Source: Lachnoclostridium sp. UBA7215 (GTDB lineage Bacteria > Bacillota > Clostridia > Lachnospirales > Lachnospiraceae). Taken from it: DNA of 64,000 nt. The stretch spans positions 79,786-143,785 of the forward strand of contig DKUB01000033.1 in the NCBI GenBank assembly GCA_002490465.1. Reading direction: 5' to 3'. The position numbers and the translations under genes are program-made. Within the stretch, counting starts at the first letter, position 1. Every line of letters starts with the position of its first letter. Shown here one piece after another: positions 33,325 to 42,214 of this stretch. Below the pieces are notes generated by a model. The model searched no databases and was not told the DNA's origin. It worked only from the letters and a program-made list of their open reading frames with translations.

Positions 33325-35243
33325 TCCTGCCCCTCCCTGCAAGTTTTCTCATAAAGATCCATGACCTCTTTATGGTGTGATAATATATATTCCGGCACTT
33401 CTCTTTCATCCCCGTCCAAATATTTTTTTCCCTCAAGTTCAAGGGCCTTTGCTGCCTCTGAAAGTGTAACGGCGCCAACGGTCAGGGACGAAGATTTCAG
33501 TGCATGTACAAGTGTCACATACTGCTTCCAGTCGGACTGCGCATATCTCTCCTGAATCTTTCTCTCATTCTCATCTTTTACATCGCAGAACATCTCCAAA
33601 AATTCCCGGTACATCTCCACATCGCCGCCACTGTACTCAACTCCCGTTTCAATATCCAGAAAAGACAGCTTCTCCGCTGCTTTTGATGATTTACTGCCTG
33701 GAACAATTTCTATAACTGCCATATTAGAATGATGTTCTTTCTTTGTTTCCTGTCTGTTCTCTGGTATGTCTTCATCGGCCTTTTTATCCGAATTTGAAAC
33801 CTCCGGCTTTCTTTCCACCCTGCGCAGTTCCTCCGGTAAATATTTTCGTAAAATCTCCTCAAGCTGCCCGCCATTGACCGGCTTGCTCAGATAATCCTGA
33901 AATCCTTCTTTTACATAGATATCCCTTGCACCCGCAACAGCGTTTGCCGTCAAAGCAATCATCGGCGTATCCTTACATTTATTATTTTTCATTTCCCGCG
34001 ATATCTGCACTGTCTCAATACCATCCAGCTCAGGCATCATATGATCCAGAAAAATAAGATCGAAATGTTTTTTCTGCATCATCTTCAGGCACTCCTTGCC
34101 GCTGCTGCATTTCGTCACACGCGCCTTTGTGCGCTCCAAGAGATTCTGCACAACAAAAAGGTTTACCTCATTGTCATCTACTAATAGTATTTCTGCCCCC
34201 TCTGCAAGCAGACACTCGTCCGATGACACCACGCCGCGCTCTGCTATACCGCGTAAAGGCACATCTACAGAATCCATGCTTACAATTTTCTGCGGAAGAG
34301 TCACCGTAAACTCCGAACCCTCACCATAAATGCTATCCGCCTCAATATAGCCATTCATTTTCTGCATCAATTGATAGGAAATCGACAGACCCAATCCTAC
34401 CCCCTCAATACTGCGGTTTTTTACTAAGTCAGCCCTTTCAAATTTTTTGAATAAATCGGGAAGGTCTGCACGTCTTATACCAACTCCCGTATCCGTAATC
34501 TTAAATTTCAGCTCTGCCATATGGTTGTCTTTGTCCACCATACCGCTGACAACAAACGTAACCTTTCCTTTCTTTGTATACTTGACCGCATTCTTTAGTA
34601 TATGCACCAGCACCTGCCGAATCCGGACTTCATCTCCAAACAGAACTTTTGGAAGCCCGCGGTCAATTTTTGTTAAAAATAATAATTCTTTCTGCTCTGC
34701 CTTAGGCTGAATAATGTTTACCGTGTCATCCACAAGAGTCTGGAGCTGATACTCTCCCTCTTCAATTTCTATACATCCGGATTCCATCTTGGAAAAGTCC
34801 AGAATATCATTGATCAGGGACAATAGTGCCTGGCTCGCATTCTGTATTTTCTTAGAATACCCACGGATGCTCTCCTTATCCGTCTCACGCATTATCATCT
34901 CATTCATCCCTAATATAGCGTTAATCGGTGTGCGTATCTCATGTGACATATTGGCCAGAAAATCGCTTTTAGCACGGTTTGACTTATCTTCCATTGCCCG
35001 CATCACACGCGATATTTCCTCTTCCCTTGCCCTTGCTTCCACACGAAGGAAAATACTAACACCAAGAATTAAGAGCAACAGCAGTCCAGCCAGAGCAGCA
35101 ATCAGCTTTAATGCAATTGCACGACCTGTCTCCGGCATTACTGACTCCATCCACTGCTTCAAAATAAAACAAAAAATAAGCACTAGAATTATGGCAACAA
35201 TAATAAAAATGCGCTGGCTTATTTCTCTTTTATCCCGATTCAT
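33300..35243 (-). CDS. Hybrid sensor histidine kinase with receiver and HPt domains
   Basis: Order: two membrane helices (about 10-28 and 47-66) with almost no extracytoplasmic sensor; HisKA with the phospho-His in SHEIRTPINAILGMNEM (His101); HATPase with the DTGVGI and GVGLGLSI boxes; REC with LIFLDHMMPELDG; and an HPt domain with HALKSSSLTVGA. All parts of a His-Asp-His relay are in one protein, with the final Asp perhaps in the overlapping REC gene. The start overlaps the dusB stop (ATGA). The kinase closely resembles the hybrid kinase at 46126-48393. The lack of a sensor domain suggests signal input through membrane helices or a partner. Confidence 0.95.
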   Translation of the reverse strand: MNRDKREISQRIFIIVAIILVLIFCFILKQWMESVMPETGRAIALKLIAALAGLLLLLILGVSIFLRVEARAREEEISRVMRAMEDKSNRAKSDFLANMSHEIRTPINAILGMNEMIMRETDKESIRGYSKKIQNASQALLSLINDILDFSKMESGCIEIEEGEYQLQTLVDDTVNIIQPKAEQKELLFLTKIDRGLPKVLFGDEVRIRQVLVHILKNAVKYTKKGKVTFVVSGMVDKDNHMAELKFKITDTGVGIRRADLPDLFKKFERADLVKNRSIEGVGLGLSISYQLMQKMNGYIEADSIYGEGSEFTVTLPQKIVSMDSVDVPLRGIAERGVVSSDECLLAEGAEILLVDDNEVNLFVVQNLLERTKARVTKCSSGKECLKMMQKKHFDLIFLDHMMPELDGIETVQISREMKNNKCKDTPMIALTANAVAGARDIYVKEGFQDYLSKPVNGGQLEEILRKYLPEELRRVERKPEVSNSDKKADEDIPENRQETKKEHHSNMAVIEIVPGSKSSKAAEKLSFLDIETGVEYSGGDVEMYREFLEMFCDVKDENERKIQERYAQSDWKQYVTLVHALKSSSLTVGAVTLSEAAKALELEGKKYLDGDEREVPEYILSHHKEVMDLYEKTCREGQEWLKRNTF

Positions 35244-36250
35244 ATTTTCCCTCCTTTCATAGATTGGTTCAGGGCACCTTCTCTCCTGCTCTCTAACAAG
35301 TTCTCCAAATCTCTGTAAGTCTCAATCTGATTTACTTCCCGGCGAAGTGCCGCACAGTGGGGATATCCTGCGGTATAAGCTGCAATATGGGCTCTCATTT
35401 CAAGCATCCCTCTCTTTTCTCCCTTTTCTTCTACCTGCCTGCGGGCATGGTGCAATATCATCCGGCATACCGTCTCAAAATCCGGTTTTCCCTCGTCTTG
35501 TCCCGTAGAAAGATAATTTTTTATCCTGTGGAAAATCCACGGATTTCCCCTGGCAGCGCGGCCAATCATGACAGCATCACATCCGGTTTCAGACAACATC
35601 TTCACAGCCCTCTCCGGTGTTGTAATGTCACCATTTCCAATTACAGGAATCTTTACAGCATCTTTCACAGCTGTAATCACGTCCCAGTCCGCCTCTCCGC
35701 TGTAATACTCCTCCCTGGTTCTGCCATGAACGGCAATGGCAGACGCTCCGGCCTCCTCTAATGCCCTGGCCATCTCCACCGCCTGTACTTCTCCCCGGCG
35801 AAAGCCTTTGCGGATCTTGACAGTAACCGGCTTCTCAATCGCCCGGACTGTTTTTCTTACAATTTCTGCCGCCAACGGGATATTCTGCATCAGGGCAGAA
35901 CCCTCTTTGTTATTCACAATCTTTGGAACCGGACATCCCATATTGATATCCAGAATATCAAAATTCCGGTACTCAATTCTCTTTGCCATCTCACTGATAA
36001 TGTCCGGGTCTGAACCGAAAAGCTGCAAAGAAACCGGGCGCTCCTGCTCCTCTATGTGTAAAATTTCCTCTGTGTTTTTATTATTATAGTATATTCCCTT
36101 GGCGCTGACCATTTCGGTACAGACCAGGTCAGCCCCCTGCTCTTTACATAAAAGCCGAAATGGCAGGTCTGTTACCCCTGCCATTGGCGCCAGAACAATG
36201 TTGCCCTCTAAAGTAACATTTCCTATTTGCACTGGTTTCCATCCTATCAT
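35240..36250 (-). CDS. dusB: tRNA-dihydrouridine synthase
   Basis: An FMN-dependent Dus enzyme of 336 residues. VLAPMAGVTDLPFR is the N-terminal flavin-site motif, DILDINMGCPVPKI holds the active-site Cys, VKIRKGF and AVHGRTREE are further cofactor contacts, and IGRAARGNPWIF ends the barrel. It reduces uridine in tRNA D-loops. DusB is the usual clostridial type. It is preceded by coaX with a 27-nt gap and followed with ATGA overlap by the hybrid kinase. Confidence 0.95.
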   Translation of the reverse strand: MIGWKPVQIGNVTLEGNIVLAPMAGVTDLPFRLLCKEQGADLVCTEMVSAKGIYYNNKNTEEILHIEEQERPVSLQLFGSDPDIISEMAKRIEYRNFDILDINMGCPVPKIVNNKEGSALMQNIPLAAEIVRKTVRAIEKPVTVKIRKGFRRGEVQAVEMARALEEAGASAIAVHGRTREEYYSGEADWDVITAVKDAVKIPVIGNGDITTPERAVKMLSETGCDAVMIGRAARGNPWIFHRIKNYLSTGQDEGKPDFETVCRMILHHARRQVEEKGEKRGMLEMRAHIAAYTAGYPHCAALRREVNQIETYRDLENLLESRREGALNQSMKGGKI

Positions 36251-36277
36251 TTAAAAAATTCCCTGACGTGCTGTATC

Positions 36278-37048
36278 CTATGCCTTTGTGCGCTCATAAA
36301 TCAAACGGGTCCCCTGCAGCGTCAGCTCCGAATCATATACATCTATCTTTTCTGTTCCCTCTGAAATAATCCGTCCAAGTCCCCCGGTTGCCACTACTTT
36401 CATATCAGCAAGGCCGGATTCTTCCCTGAACTTGTCAATAATATATTCTGTCTGTCCGATCGTACCATAAACAAGCCCTGCCTGCATACTGGTAATCGTT
36501 GTTTTCGCCATAATGGATTCTGGTTTAACTATCTCAATCTCCGGCAGCTTTGCCGCATTACTCCATAGAGCCTTTGCACTGATGCGGATTCCGGGAGCCG
36601 TCACACCCGCCACAAAAGAACCATCTTCTGTCACAAGGTCATAGGTTGTCGCCGTTCCATAATCAATGACCATAACCGGACCGCCATAAAGAAAATATGC
36701 CCCTACAGCATCTACAATACGATCCGCCCCGACTTCCATCGGGTTTGTTGTGGCAATCTTAATACCTGTCTTTGTTCCCTGCCCGACAATAATCGGATCA
36801 CAATGCAAATATTTTTTTATCCCGCTTGTCAGGGAATACATGATTTTAGGCACAACAGAACCGACAATAACATCCTCGATGTCCTGTGCAGATACATTCT
36901 GATGGGAAAGCTGCTCTTTAATCTGTACGCCAAATTCATCCGATGTCCGTGGCAGGCTCGTCGTTAAACGAAATTTGTGCAGGATCTTTTTTCCACGAAA
37001 AAGCCCAAATGTCAAATTTGTATTTCCAATATCTATCGCTAACAGCAT
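36278..37048 (-). CDS. coaX: Type III pantothenate kinase
   Basis: CoaX carries out the first step of CoA synthesis with ATP and needs a monovalent cation. The ASKHA fold is clear: LLAIDIGNTNLTFG is the phosphate-1 motif, GADRIVDAVGAYF the pantothenate site, VIDYGTATTYDLV the phosphate-2 motif, and ATGGLGRIISEG the adenosine motif. The preferred ATG is 37048, which gives the usual MLLAIDIGNTN start; an ATG four codons earlier also has a GAGG site. It overlaps or abuts the small upstream gene. Confidence 0.95.
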   Translation of the reverse strand: MLLAIDIGNTNLTFGLFRGKKILHKFRLTTSLPRTSDEFGVQIKEQLSHQNVSAQDIEDVIVGSVVPKIMYSLTSGIKKYLHCDPIIVGQGTKTGIKIATTNPMEVGADRIVDAVGAYFLYGGPVMVIDYGTATTYDLVTEDGSFVAGVTAPGIRISAKALWSNAAKLPEIEIVKPESIMAKTTITSMQAGLVYGTIGQTEYIIDKFREESGLADMKVVATGGLGRIISEGTEKIDVYDSELTLQGTRLIYERTKA

Positions 37049-37059
37049 ATTATTCCTCA

Positions 37060-37380
37060 TTATTCCTCGGCAATCATGAGTTTATAGTAAGTTTCCAGGT
37101 TCTCTAAAAGCTGTGCATAACGAACCTGATACTGCTTGATTTTCAGATGGCTCCCTATCTCATCATAAGCAAAATCATTCTCTTTCGCTGTGGAAGAAAG
37201 GTACAGGCATCCATCTTCATCAAATTCCATCGTAAATAATCCCCCGACATCCTCTGTCAATGTCACACACAGGATTTGCAGTTCCTCCTGAACCGGTTTC
37301 GGCAGTGAGGAAAACCGGGGATTAAAATAATATTTTCTCTCATAGGCACTGCAGGCACATAAAACCTGTTCTTCGTTCAT
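37060..37380 (-). CDS. Uncharacterised small protein, DUF6145-like
   Basis: A 106-residue acidic protein with CSAYERKYYFNPRFSSLP, EELQILCVTLTEDVGG and FDEDGCLYLSSTAKENDFAY. It is similar to the DUF6145 proteins that accompany coaX in Lachnospiraceae, as far as I can recall. Its stop is one base from the first coaX ATG (TAATG). Function unknown; the context does not clarify it. Confidence 0.7.
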   Translation of the reverse strand: MNEEQVLCACSAYERKYYFNPRFSSLPKPVQEELQILCVTLTEDVGGLFTMEFDEDGCLYLSSTAKENDFAYDEIGSHLKIKQYQVRYAQLLENLETYYKLMIAEE

Positions 37381-37398
37381 TCCCTCAATGTCCTCCGG

Positions 37399-38772
37399 TC
37401 ACTCTCGCTCGCTCATTGGTATATAAGGGCTATGTTTTGCCACCGCCTTATATGCAGGACGAATAATTTTCCCGGCATTGACAAGCTCTTCCAGACGGTG
37501 GGCACTCCATCCGGCAATACGCCCAATCGCGAACAATGGCGTATATAACTCAAGCGGAAGCCCCAGCATACTGTATACCAGGCCGCTGTAAAAATCAATA
37601 TTGGCACTAACCCCTTTATAAATATGACGCTCATTGGCAATTACTTCCGGCGCCAGCCGCTCTACGGTATTATAAAGAGCAAATTCTTTCTGCATTCCCT
37701 TTTCTTCCGCCAGTTTTTTTACAAACTTGCGGAATGTCCTGGCACGCGGATCAGAAATAGAATAAACAGCATGGCCCATGCCATAAATCAACCCGGACTT
37801 ATCAAAAGCATTTCGATTTAATAATGCTGTAAGATACATTCTTACCTCATCCTCATCCTCCCAGTCTTTCAGATGTTTTTTCATATCTTCAAACATCATG
37901 GAAACCTTCTTGTTGGCTCCGCCGTGCCGCGGCCCTTTCAAAGAACCGAGCGCCGCAGAAATTGCCGCATAGGTGTCTGTTCCGGAAGATGTTACGACAT
38001 GGTCCGTAAAGGTAGAATTATTACCACCTCCATGCTCTGCATGGAGCACAAGCGCAATGTCCAGTATTTTTGTCTCTAATGGTGTAAATTTACTGTCCGG
38101 CCGAAGCATATGTAATATATTTTCTGCCGTAGAATATTCTGATTTCGGAGGATGCAGAAAAAAACTCTGCCCGCCGTGAAAATAACAGGCTGTCTGATAA
38201 CCATAAACAGAAAACATGGGAAACAGCGCTACTAACTGCAGACACTGGCGGAGTACATTTTCTGTTGAAATGTCATCTGCACGGTCATCATAAGAATACA
38301 GGGTCAGCACACTTCTCCCCAGTGTATTCATCAAATCTGAACTTGGCGCTTTCATAATGATATCACGGACAAAACTGGTAGGAAGGTCATCCCTGTAATG
38401 TGCCAATATATCCTTTAAATCATCCAGTTCCTGCTGATTGGGAAGTTTCCCGAATAACAGAAGATATACCACTTCCTCATATCCAAAACGCTTTTCTGCC
38501 AGAAAGCCATCTACAATTTCTTCAATATCAATTCCCTGATAATAGAGCTTGCCGTCACAGGGAACCATCTCATCATTGACCATCTTTTTGGAGCGGATCT
38601 CAGACACTTCCGTCAGGCCGGTCAAAACACCCTGACCATTTAAATCCCTGAGTCCTCTCTTTACTTCATATTTACCAAATAGCGTAGAGTCAATTGTGCT
38701 GCTTTCTTCACACACCGTTGCCATCCTGTGTAACCAGTCACTTCTGTAGCCGGCATCTAAGTTGTTGCTCAT
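37399..38772 (-). CDS. gltA: Citrate/2-methylcitrate synthase
   Basis: A 457-residue citrate synthase-family enzyme with the catalytic triad in LHAEHGGGNNSTF (His), YGMGHAVYSISDPRA (His) and VSANIDFYSG (Asp). The N-terminal ~80 residues form the extra domain of the longer clostridial type. It condenses acetyl-CoA with oxaloacetate; 2-methylcitrate synthesis cannot be ruled out by sequence. AAAGGAG precedes the ATG. In anaerobes of this kind it supplies glutamate precursors in an incomplete citric acid cycle. The malic enzyme at 57523 handles related C4 acids. Confidence 0.95.
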   Translation of the reverse strand: MSNNLDAGYRSDWLHRMATVCEESSTIDSTLFGKYEVKRGLRDLNGQGVLTGLTEVSEIRSKKMVNDEMVPCDGKLYYQGIDIEEIVDGFLAEKRFGYEEVVYLLLFGKLPNQQELDDLKDILAHYRDDLPTSFVRDIIMKAPSSDLMNTLGRSVLTLYSYDDRADDISTENVLRQCLQLVALFPMFSVYGYQTACYFHGGQSFFLHPPKSEYSTAENILHMLRPDSKFTPLETKILDIALVLHAEHGGGNNSTFTDHVVTSSGTDTYAAISAALGSLKGPRHGGANKKVSMMFEDMKKHLKDWEDEDEVRMYLTALLNRNAFDKSGLIYGMGHAVYSISDPRARTFRKFVKKLAEEKGMQKEFALYNTVERLAPEVIANERHIYKGVSANIDFYSGLVYSMLGLPLELYTPLFAIGRIAGWSAHRLEELVNAGKIIRPAYKAVAKHSPYIPMSERE

Positions 38773-38794
38773 ATTGGCTCCTTTCTATCCGTTA

Positions 38795-39778
38795 TTACAG
38801 AGTCGCATACATCACCGCTTTTATTGTATGCATGCGGTTCTCCGCCTCACGGAATACAATATCCGCGTACTTCTCAAAAACCTCGTCTGTGACCTCCATC
38901 TCTGTCAGTCCATATTTTTTGTGTATTTCTTCTCCAATTGTTGTTTTCAAATCGTGGAAAGCCGGAAGACAGTGCATAAACACAGCTCCCTCTTTTGCAT
39001 TATCCATCACTTCGCTATTTATCTGGTATGGAGAGAGCGCACGAATGCGTTCTTCCCATACTTCATCCGGTTCCCCCATAGAAACCCAGACATCGGTATA
39101 GAGAACATCCGCTTCTTTCGTTCCTTCTTTTACATTATCCGTCAGCGTAATTGTTCCGCCACTGGCTGACGCATATTCCTGGCACTCCTTTACAAGTGCC
39201 TCATTCGGAAAATATTCCTTCGGGGCACACGCTGTAAAATGCAGCCCCATTTTTGCACAGGCAACCATCAGGGAATTTCCCATATTATAACGGGCATCTC
39301 CCATATAAGTCAGTTTCCTTCCGGCCAGACTGCCAAACTGTTCCTCAATTGTCAGTAAATCAGCAAGCATCTGAGTCGGATGGTATTCATTTGTCAGTCC
39401 GTTCCAGACAGGAACCCCGGCATACTTTGCCAGTTCCTCCACGATTTCCTGACCATAACCACGATACTCAATACCATCATACATCCTGCCGAGCACCCGT
39501 GCAGTATCTGCAATACTCTCCTTTTTGCCAATCTGGGAACCGGTTGGATCCAGATATGTCACACCCATTCCCAAATCATGGGCCGCAACTTCAAAAGAAC
39601 AGCGTGTACGGGTACTGGTCTTCTCAAAAATGAGGGCTACATTTTTTCCCTCATAGGTTTTTTCAACAATACCTTTTTTCTTTTTATCTTTCAGCTCTTT
39701 TGACAAATCCAGTAAATAACGGATTTCCTCCGGTGTAAAATCCTTTAACGTCAAAAAATGCCGTCCGTGTAAATTCAT
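38795..39778 (-). CDS. argF: Ornithine carbamoyltransferase
   Basis: Converts ornithine and carbamoyl phosphate to citrulline. STRTRCSFEVAA is the carbamoyl-phosphate site, GLTNEYHPTQMLADL the inter-domain hinge, WVSMGEPDE an ornithine-site motif and MHCLPAFHD the catalytic Cys loop. Length 327 aa is standard. The ribosome site (AGAGAG) is weak. argH lies 23 kb away in this window rather than adjacent, so the pathway is dispersed. No ArgR box was seen. A catabolic role (arginine deiminase pathway) is less likely with no arcA/arcC nearby. Confidence 0.95.
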   Translation of the reverse strand: MNLHGRHFLTLKDFTPEEIRYLLDLSKELKDKKKKGIVEKTYEGKNVALIFEKTSTRTRCSFEVAAHDLGMGVTYLDPTGSQIGKKESIADTARVLGRMYDGIEYRGYGQEIVEELAKYAGVPVWNGLTNEYHPTQMLADLLTIEEQFGSLAGRKLTYMGDARYNMGNSLMVACAKMGLHFTACAPKEYFPNEALVKECQEYASASGGTITLTDNVKEGTKEADVLYTDVWVSMGEPDEVWEERIRALSPYQINSEVMDNAKEGAVFMHCLPAFHDLKTTIGEEIHKKYGLTEMEVTDEVFEKYADIVFREAENRMHTIKAVMYATL

Positions 39779-39799
39779 AATTACTCACTCTCTTTCCCG

Positions 39800-40774
39800 T
39801 TATGCCTGTTCTTTTGCCACCTCAACTAATGATTTAGCAAGCCCGGCCACACCTTGGATCTCAGATGGAATAATAATTTTGGTTGCCTTTCCATCTGCTG
39901 CCTTTTCAAAAGCATCCAGGCTCTTTAATGTCAGAACAGCCTTGGATGGCGATGATTCATTCAAATATTGTATACCTTCAGCAGTAGCCTTTTGTACTGC
40001 CTGTATTGCCTGCGCTTTACCCTCAGCCTCACGGATCATCGCCTCTTTTTTCGCCTCTGCACGAAGGATGGCTGCCTCCTTCTCTGCCTCTGCCTCTAAT
40101 ATAGCTGATTCTTTCTTACCTTCTGCCACAAGTACCGTAGATTTTTTCTCTCCCTCTGCACGGAGAATTGATTCACGGCGCTCACGCTCCGCTTTCATCT
40201 GCTTCTCCATGGAATCCTGAATCTCACGTGGCGGGATAATATTTTTTAATTCTACACGGTTCACCTTGATTCCCCACGGGTCCGTTGCCACATCAAGATT
40301 CGCACGCATATGGGTATTAATGGTCTCACGTGATGTGAGCGTCTGGTCAAGCTCCATATCACCGATAATATTACGAAGTGTTGTTGCGGTAAGGTTTTCA
40401 ATTGCCATAATCGGATTTTCTACCCCATAAGTGAAAAGTTTGGGGTCTGTAATCTGAAAAAATACGACCGTATCAATCTGCATGGTAACGTTATCTTTTG
40501 TAATAACAGGCTGTGGCGGGAAATCCATAACCTGCTCCTTTAATAACACCTTTCTTGCCACTTTGTCAATAATCGGTACTTTAAAATGAATCCCTACATT
40601 CCATGTTGCCTGATACCCTCCAAGACGTTCCACAATAAATGCATGCGCCTGCGGCACAATCTTTATACAGGATGCCAGCAGACACAGAATAATAACAATA
40701 ATAGCTATTACGATAATTGGCATCATAATCTCTACCCCAACTCCATCAGCTGAAAAAATAGTACTTTCTTTCAT
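39800..40774 (-). CDS. SPFH/band 7 membrane protein (stomatin/HflK-like)
   Basis: One N-terminal membrane helix (IIVIAIIVIILCLLASCIKI) precedes a band 7 domain with VPQAHAFIVERLGGYQATW, DFPPQPVITKDNVTMQIDTV and LDVATDPWGIKVNRVELKN. A long charged coiled coil of E-A-E-K-E-A-A-I repeats follows (about residues 190-260). Such proteins form ring or cage oligomers in membranes and usually pair with NfeD, whose gene is immediately upstream. GGAG lies 8 nt before the ATG. Confidence 0.93.
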   Translation of the reverse strand: MKESTIFSADGVGVEIMMPIIVIAIIVIILCLLASCIKIVPQAHAFIVERLGGYQATWNVGIHFKVPIIDKVARKVLLKEQVMDFPPQPVITKDNVTMQIDTVVFFQITDPKLFTYGVENPIMAIENLTATTLRNIIGDMELDQTLTSRETINTHMRANLDVATDPWGIKVNRVELKNIIPPREIQDSMEKQMKAERERRESILRAEGEKKSTVLVAEGKKESAILEAEAEKEAAILRAEAKKEAMIREAEGKAQAIQAVQKATAEGIQYLNESSPSKAVLTLKSLDAFEKAADGKATKIIIPSEIQGVAGLAKSLVEVAKEQA

Positions 40775-40927
40775 ATTTAATCTCCATTCTGGAGCGTATA
40801 CGACGGGATGCCGTCAAAGCTTATTTGTGACGCTCCAGCACAAATAGCCATAGCGAACTATATTCGCATAGCGAACTCTATTCGCATTTCGAACTGCGTT
40901 CGCATTGTGAAAAATTGCTTAATAGCT
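40775..40927. repeat. Hairpin cluster between the nfeD-like and SPFH genes
   Basis: From left to right: GACGG-GATG-CCGTC within a GGAGCG...CGCTCC stem (40791-40836), then GCGAACTATATTCGC (40853-40867), GCGAACTCTATTCGC (40871-40885) and CGAACTGCGTTCG (40890-40902). The last three are consecutive short hairpins. They are transcribed between two coupled genes and could limit read-through or stabilise one half of the message. Confidence 0.7.
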
Positions 40928-41359
40928 CTATTCACCTTTACTAACCATCAATTTGACGCCGGATACGGAATCAATCTTTACCCTCTCGCCAGCCTCAATC
41001 ACAACGTTCTCTGTACTGCGCGCCATCCATTCCACCTGATTCAGCATAACGCGTCCTATTTCCTTCTGATTATCAATCGTTTCCAGAACGGTCACCTGCT
41101 GCCCCACCAGCGCATCTACATTCGTTTTTGTGCGGTTTTTATCTATCACCTTCATAGCAAATGGTCTGACCAGCAGCATAACCACTACAGATACAACACA
41201 AAACAACATAATCTGGAGCCACAACGGCGCACCAAATACCGAGGTAATTGCCGATACAACAGCACCAATACTAAACCATATGGTTGTCAGCCCCATGCTG
41301 AAAATTTCACAGATAAGCATAACAGCCACAACAATTAACCAAAATATCGTAGGTGTCAT
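40928..41359 (-). CDS. NfeD-family membrane protein
   Basis: A short NfeD of 143 residues. It has two or three N-terminal membrane helices (IFWLIVVAVMLICEIFSMGL; LWLQIMLFCVVSVVVMLLVR) and a C-terminal OB-fold domain (DALVGQQVTVLETIDNQKEI, IEAGERVKIDSVSGVKLMV). Short NfeD proteins partner SPFH proteins in membrane quality control. The gene is upstream of the SPFH gene, separated by hairpins. GAGGAAGTGAG precedes the ATG. Confidence 0.93.
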   Translation of the reverse strand: MTPTIFWLIVVAVMLICEIFSMGLTTIWFSIGAVVSAITSVFGAPLWLQIMLFCVVSVVVMLLVRPFAMKVIDKNRTKTNVDALVGQQVTVLETIDNQKEIGRVMLNQVEWMARSTENVVIEAGERVKIDSVSGVKLMVSKGE

Positions 41360-41419
41360 TGACTCACTTCCTCTCTGTATACCAGTACATTATCTTATAT
41401 CATACTAAAAAAATCGGAT

Positions 41420-42208
41420 TTATGCAATAGGCAACCTGCGATTTCTGCGAACCTCATACATAAGCAGAGCTGCACAGACGGCAGCATTCAGGGACTCTAA
41501 TTCGCCCTCCATTGAAATCTTTACCAGACGGTCCGCCCTGGCGCTTATTTCATCCGAAAGACCATTCGCCTCATTTCCTATCAGAATTCCGGTTCTGCCC
41601 TCATAGGTTTCCTGCCTATACTCCACCTCTCCGGCAAGATGTGCTGCATATATGGTAAATCCCCTGGTTTTTAACAGTTCTACATCTGTAGTTAATTCGT
41701 CGCTGTACAAAAAAGGAACACGAAACAACGACCCCATAGTGGCCCGGATTGCCTTGGGATTATAAATATCTACACAACCCTTTCCGAGCAGGACACCGGA
41801 CATCCCGGCCCCCTCTGCTGTCCGCATCATTGTTCCAAGATTGCCCGGGTCCTGAATGTTCTCCAGGATTAAGAGAGACGCCGTCTGACCTGTACATATT
41901 TCATCTAAGGTATAGTGCGGCATTTCTACAAGGGCAAGTACCCCTTGTGGTGATACTGTATCCGATAATTCCTGAAACAATCCCGAAGACAAAACCTGCA
42001 CAGGCATATTGGATGAGAAAGGCTTTTCCTGCCACTGATCCAATGCCTCTTCGGATACATAGATATCCCTGGCAAGACCGTGCCTGACAGCCTCCTGTAC
42101 CATCTTCCACCCCTCGATGGCAAAAAGTCCCTGTTCCCTGCGAAAACGCGCATTTTTTTTTATTTTTTTTATTTTTTTAATCTGTGCATTTGTGCTGCTT
42201 TCTATCAC
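41420..42208 (-). CDS. TrmH/SpoU-family RNA 2'-O-methyltransferase
   Basis: A SPOUT methyltransferase of 262 residues. The N-terminal substrate-binding domain starts with a lysine-rich stretch (KKIKKIKKNARFRREQGLFA). The trefoil-knot catalytic domain has LILENIQDPGNLGTMMRTAE (motif 1), GTMSL-like GSLFRVPFLY, LIGNEANGLSDEI (motif 2) and MEGELESLNAAVCAALLMYE (motif 3). It is probably an RlmB-like 23S rRNA or a tRNA ribose methylase. The start is a GTG with AGAGG 11 nt upstream. The N-terminal lysine codons form three adenine runs of 9, 8 and 7 bases, which are slippage-prone. Confidence 0.92.
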   Translation of the reverse strand: MIESSTNAQIKKIKKIKKNARFRREQGLFAIEGWKMVQEAVRHGLARDIYVSEEALDQWQEKPFSSNMPVQVLSSGLFQELSDTVSPQGVLALVEMPHYTLDEICTGQTASLLILENIQDPGNLGTMMRTAEGAGMSGVLLGKGCVDIYNPKAIRATMGSLFRVPFLYSDELTTDVELLKTRGFTIYAAHLAGEVEYRQETYEGRTGILIGNEANGLSDEISARADRLVKISMEGELESLNAAVCAALLMYEVRRNRRLPIA

Positions 42209-42214
42209 GTTCTC

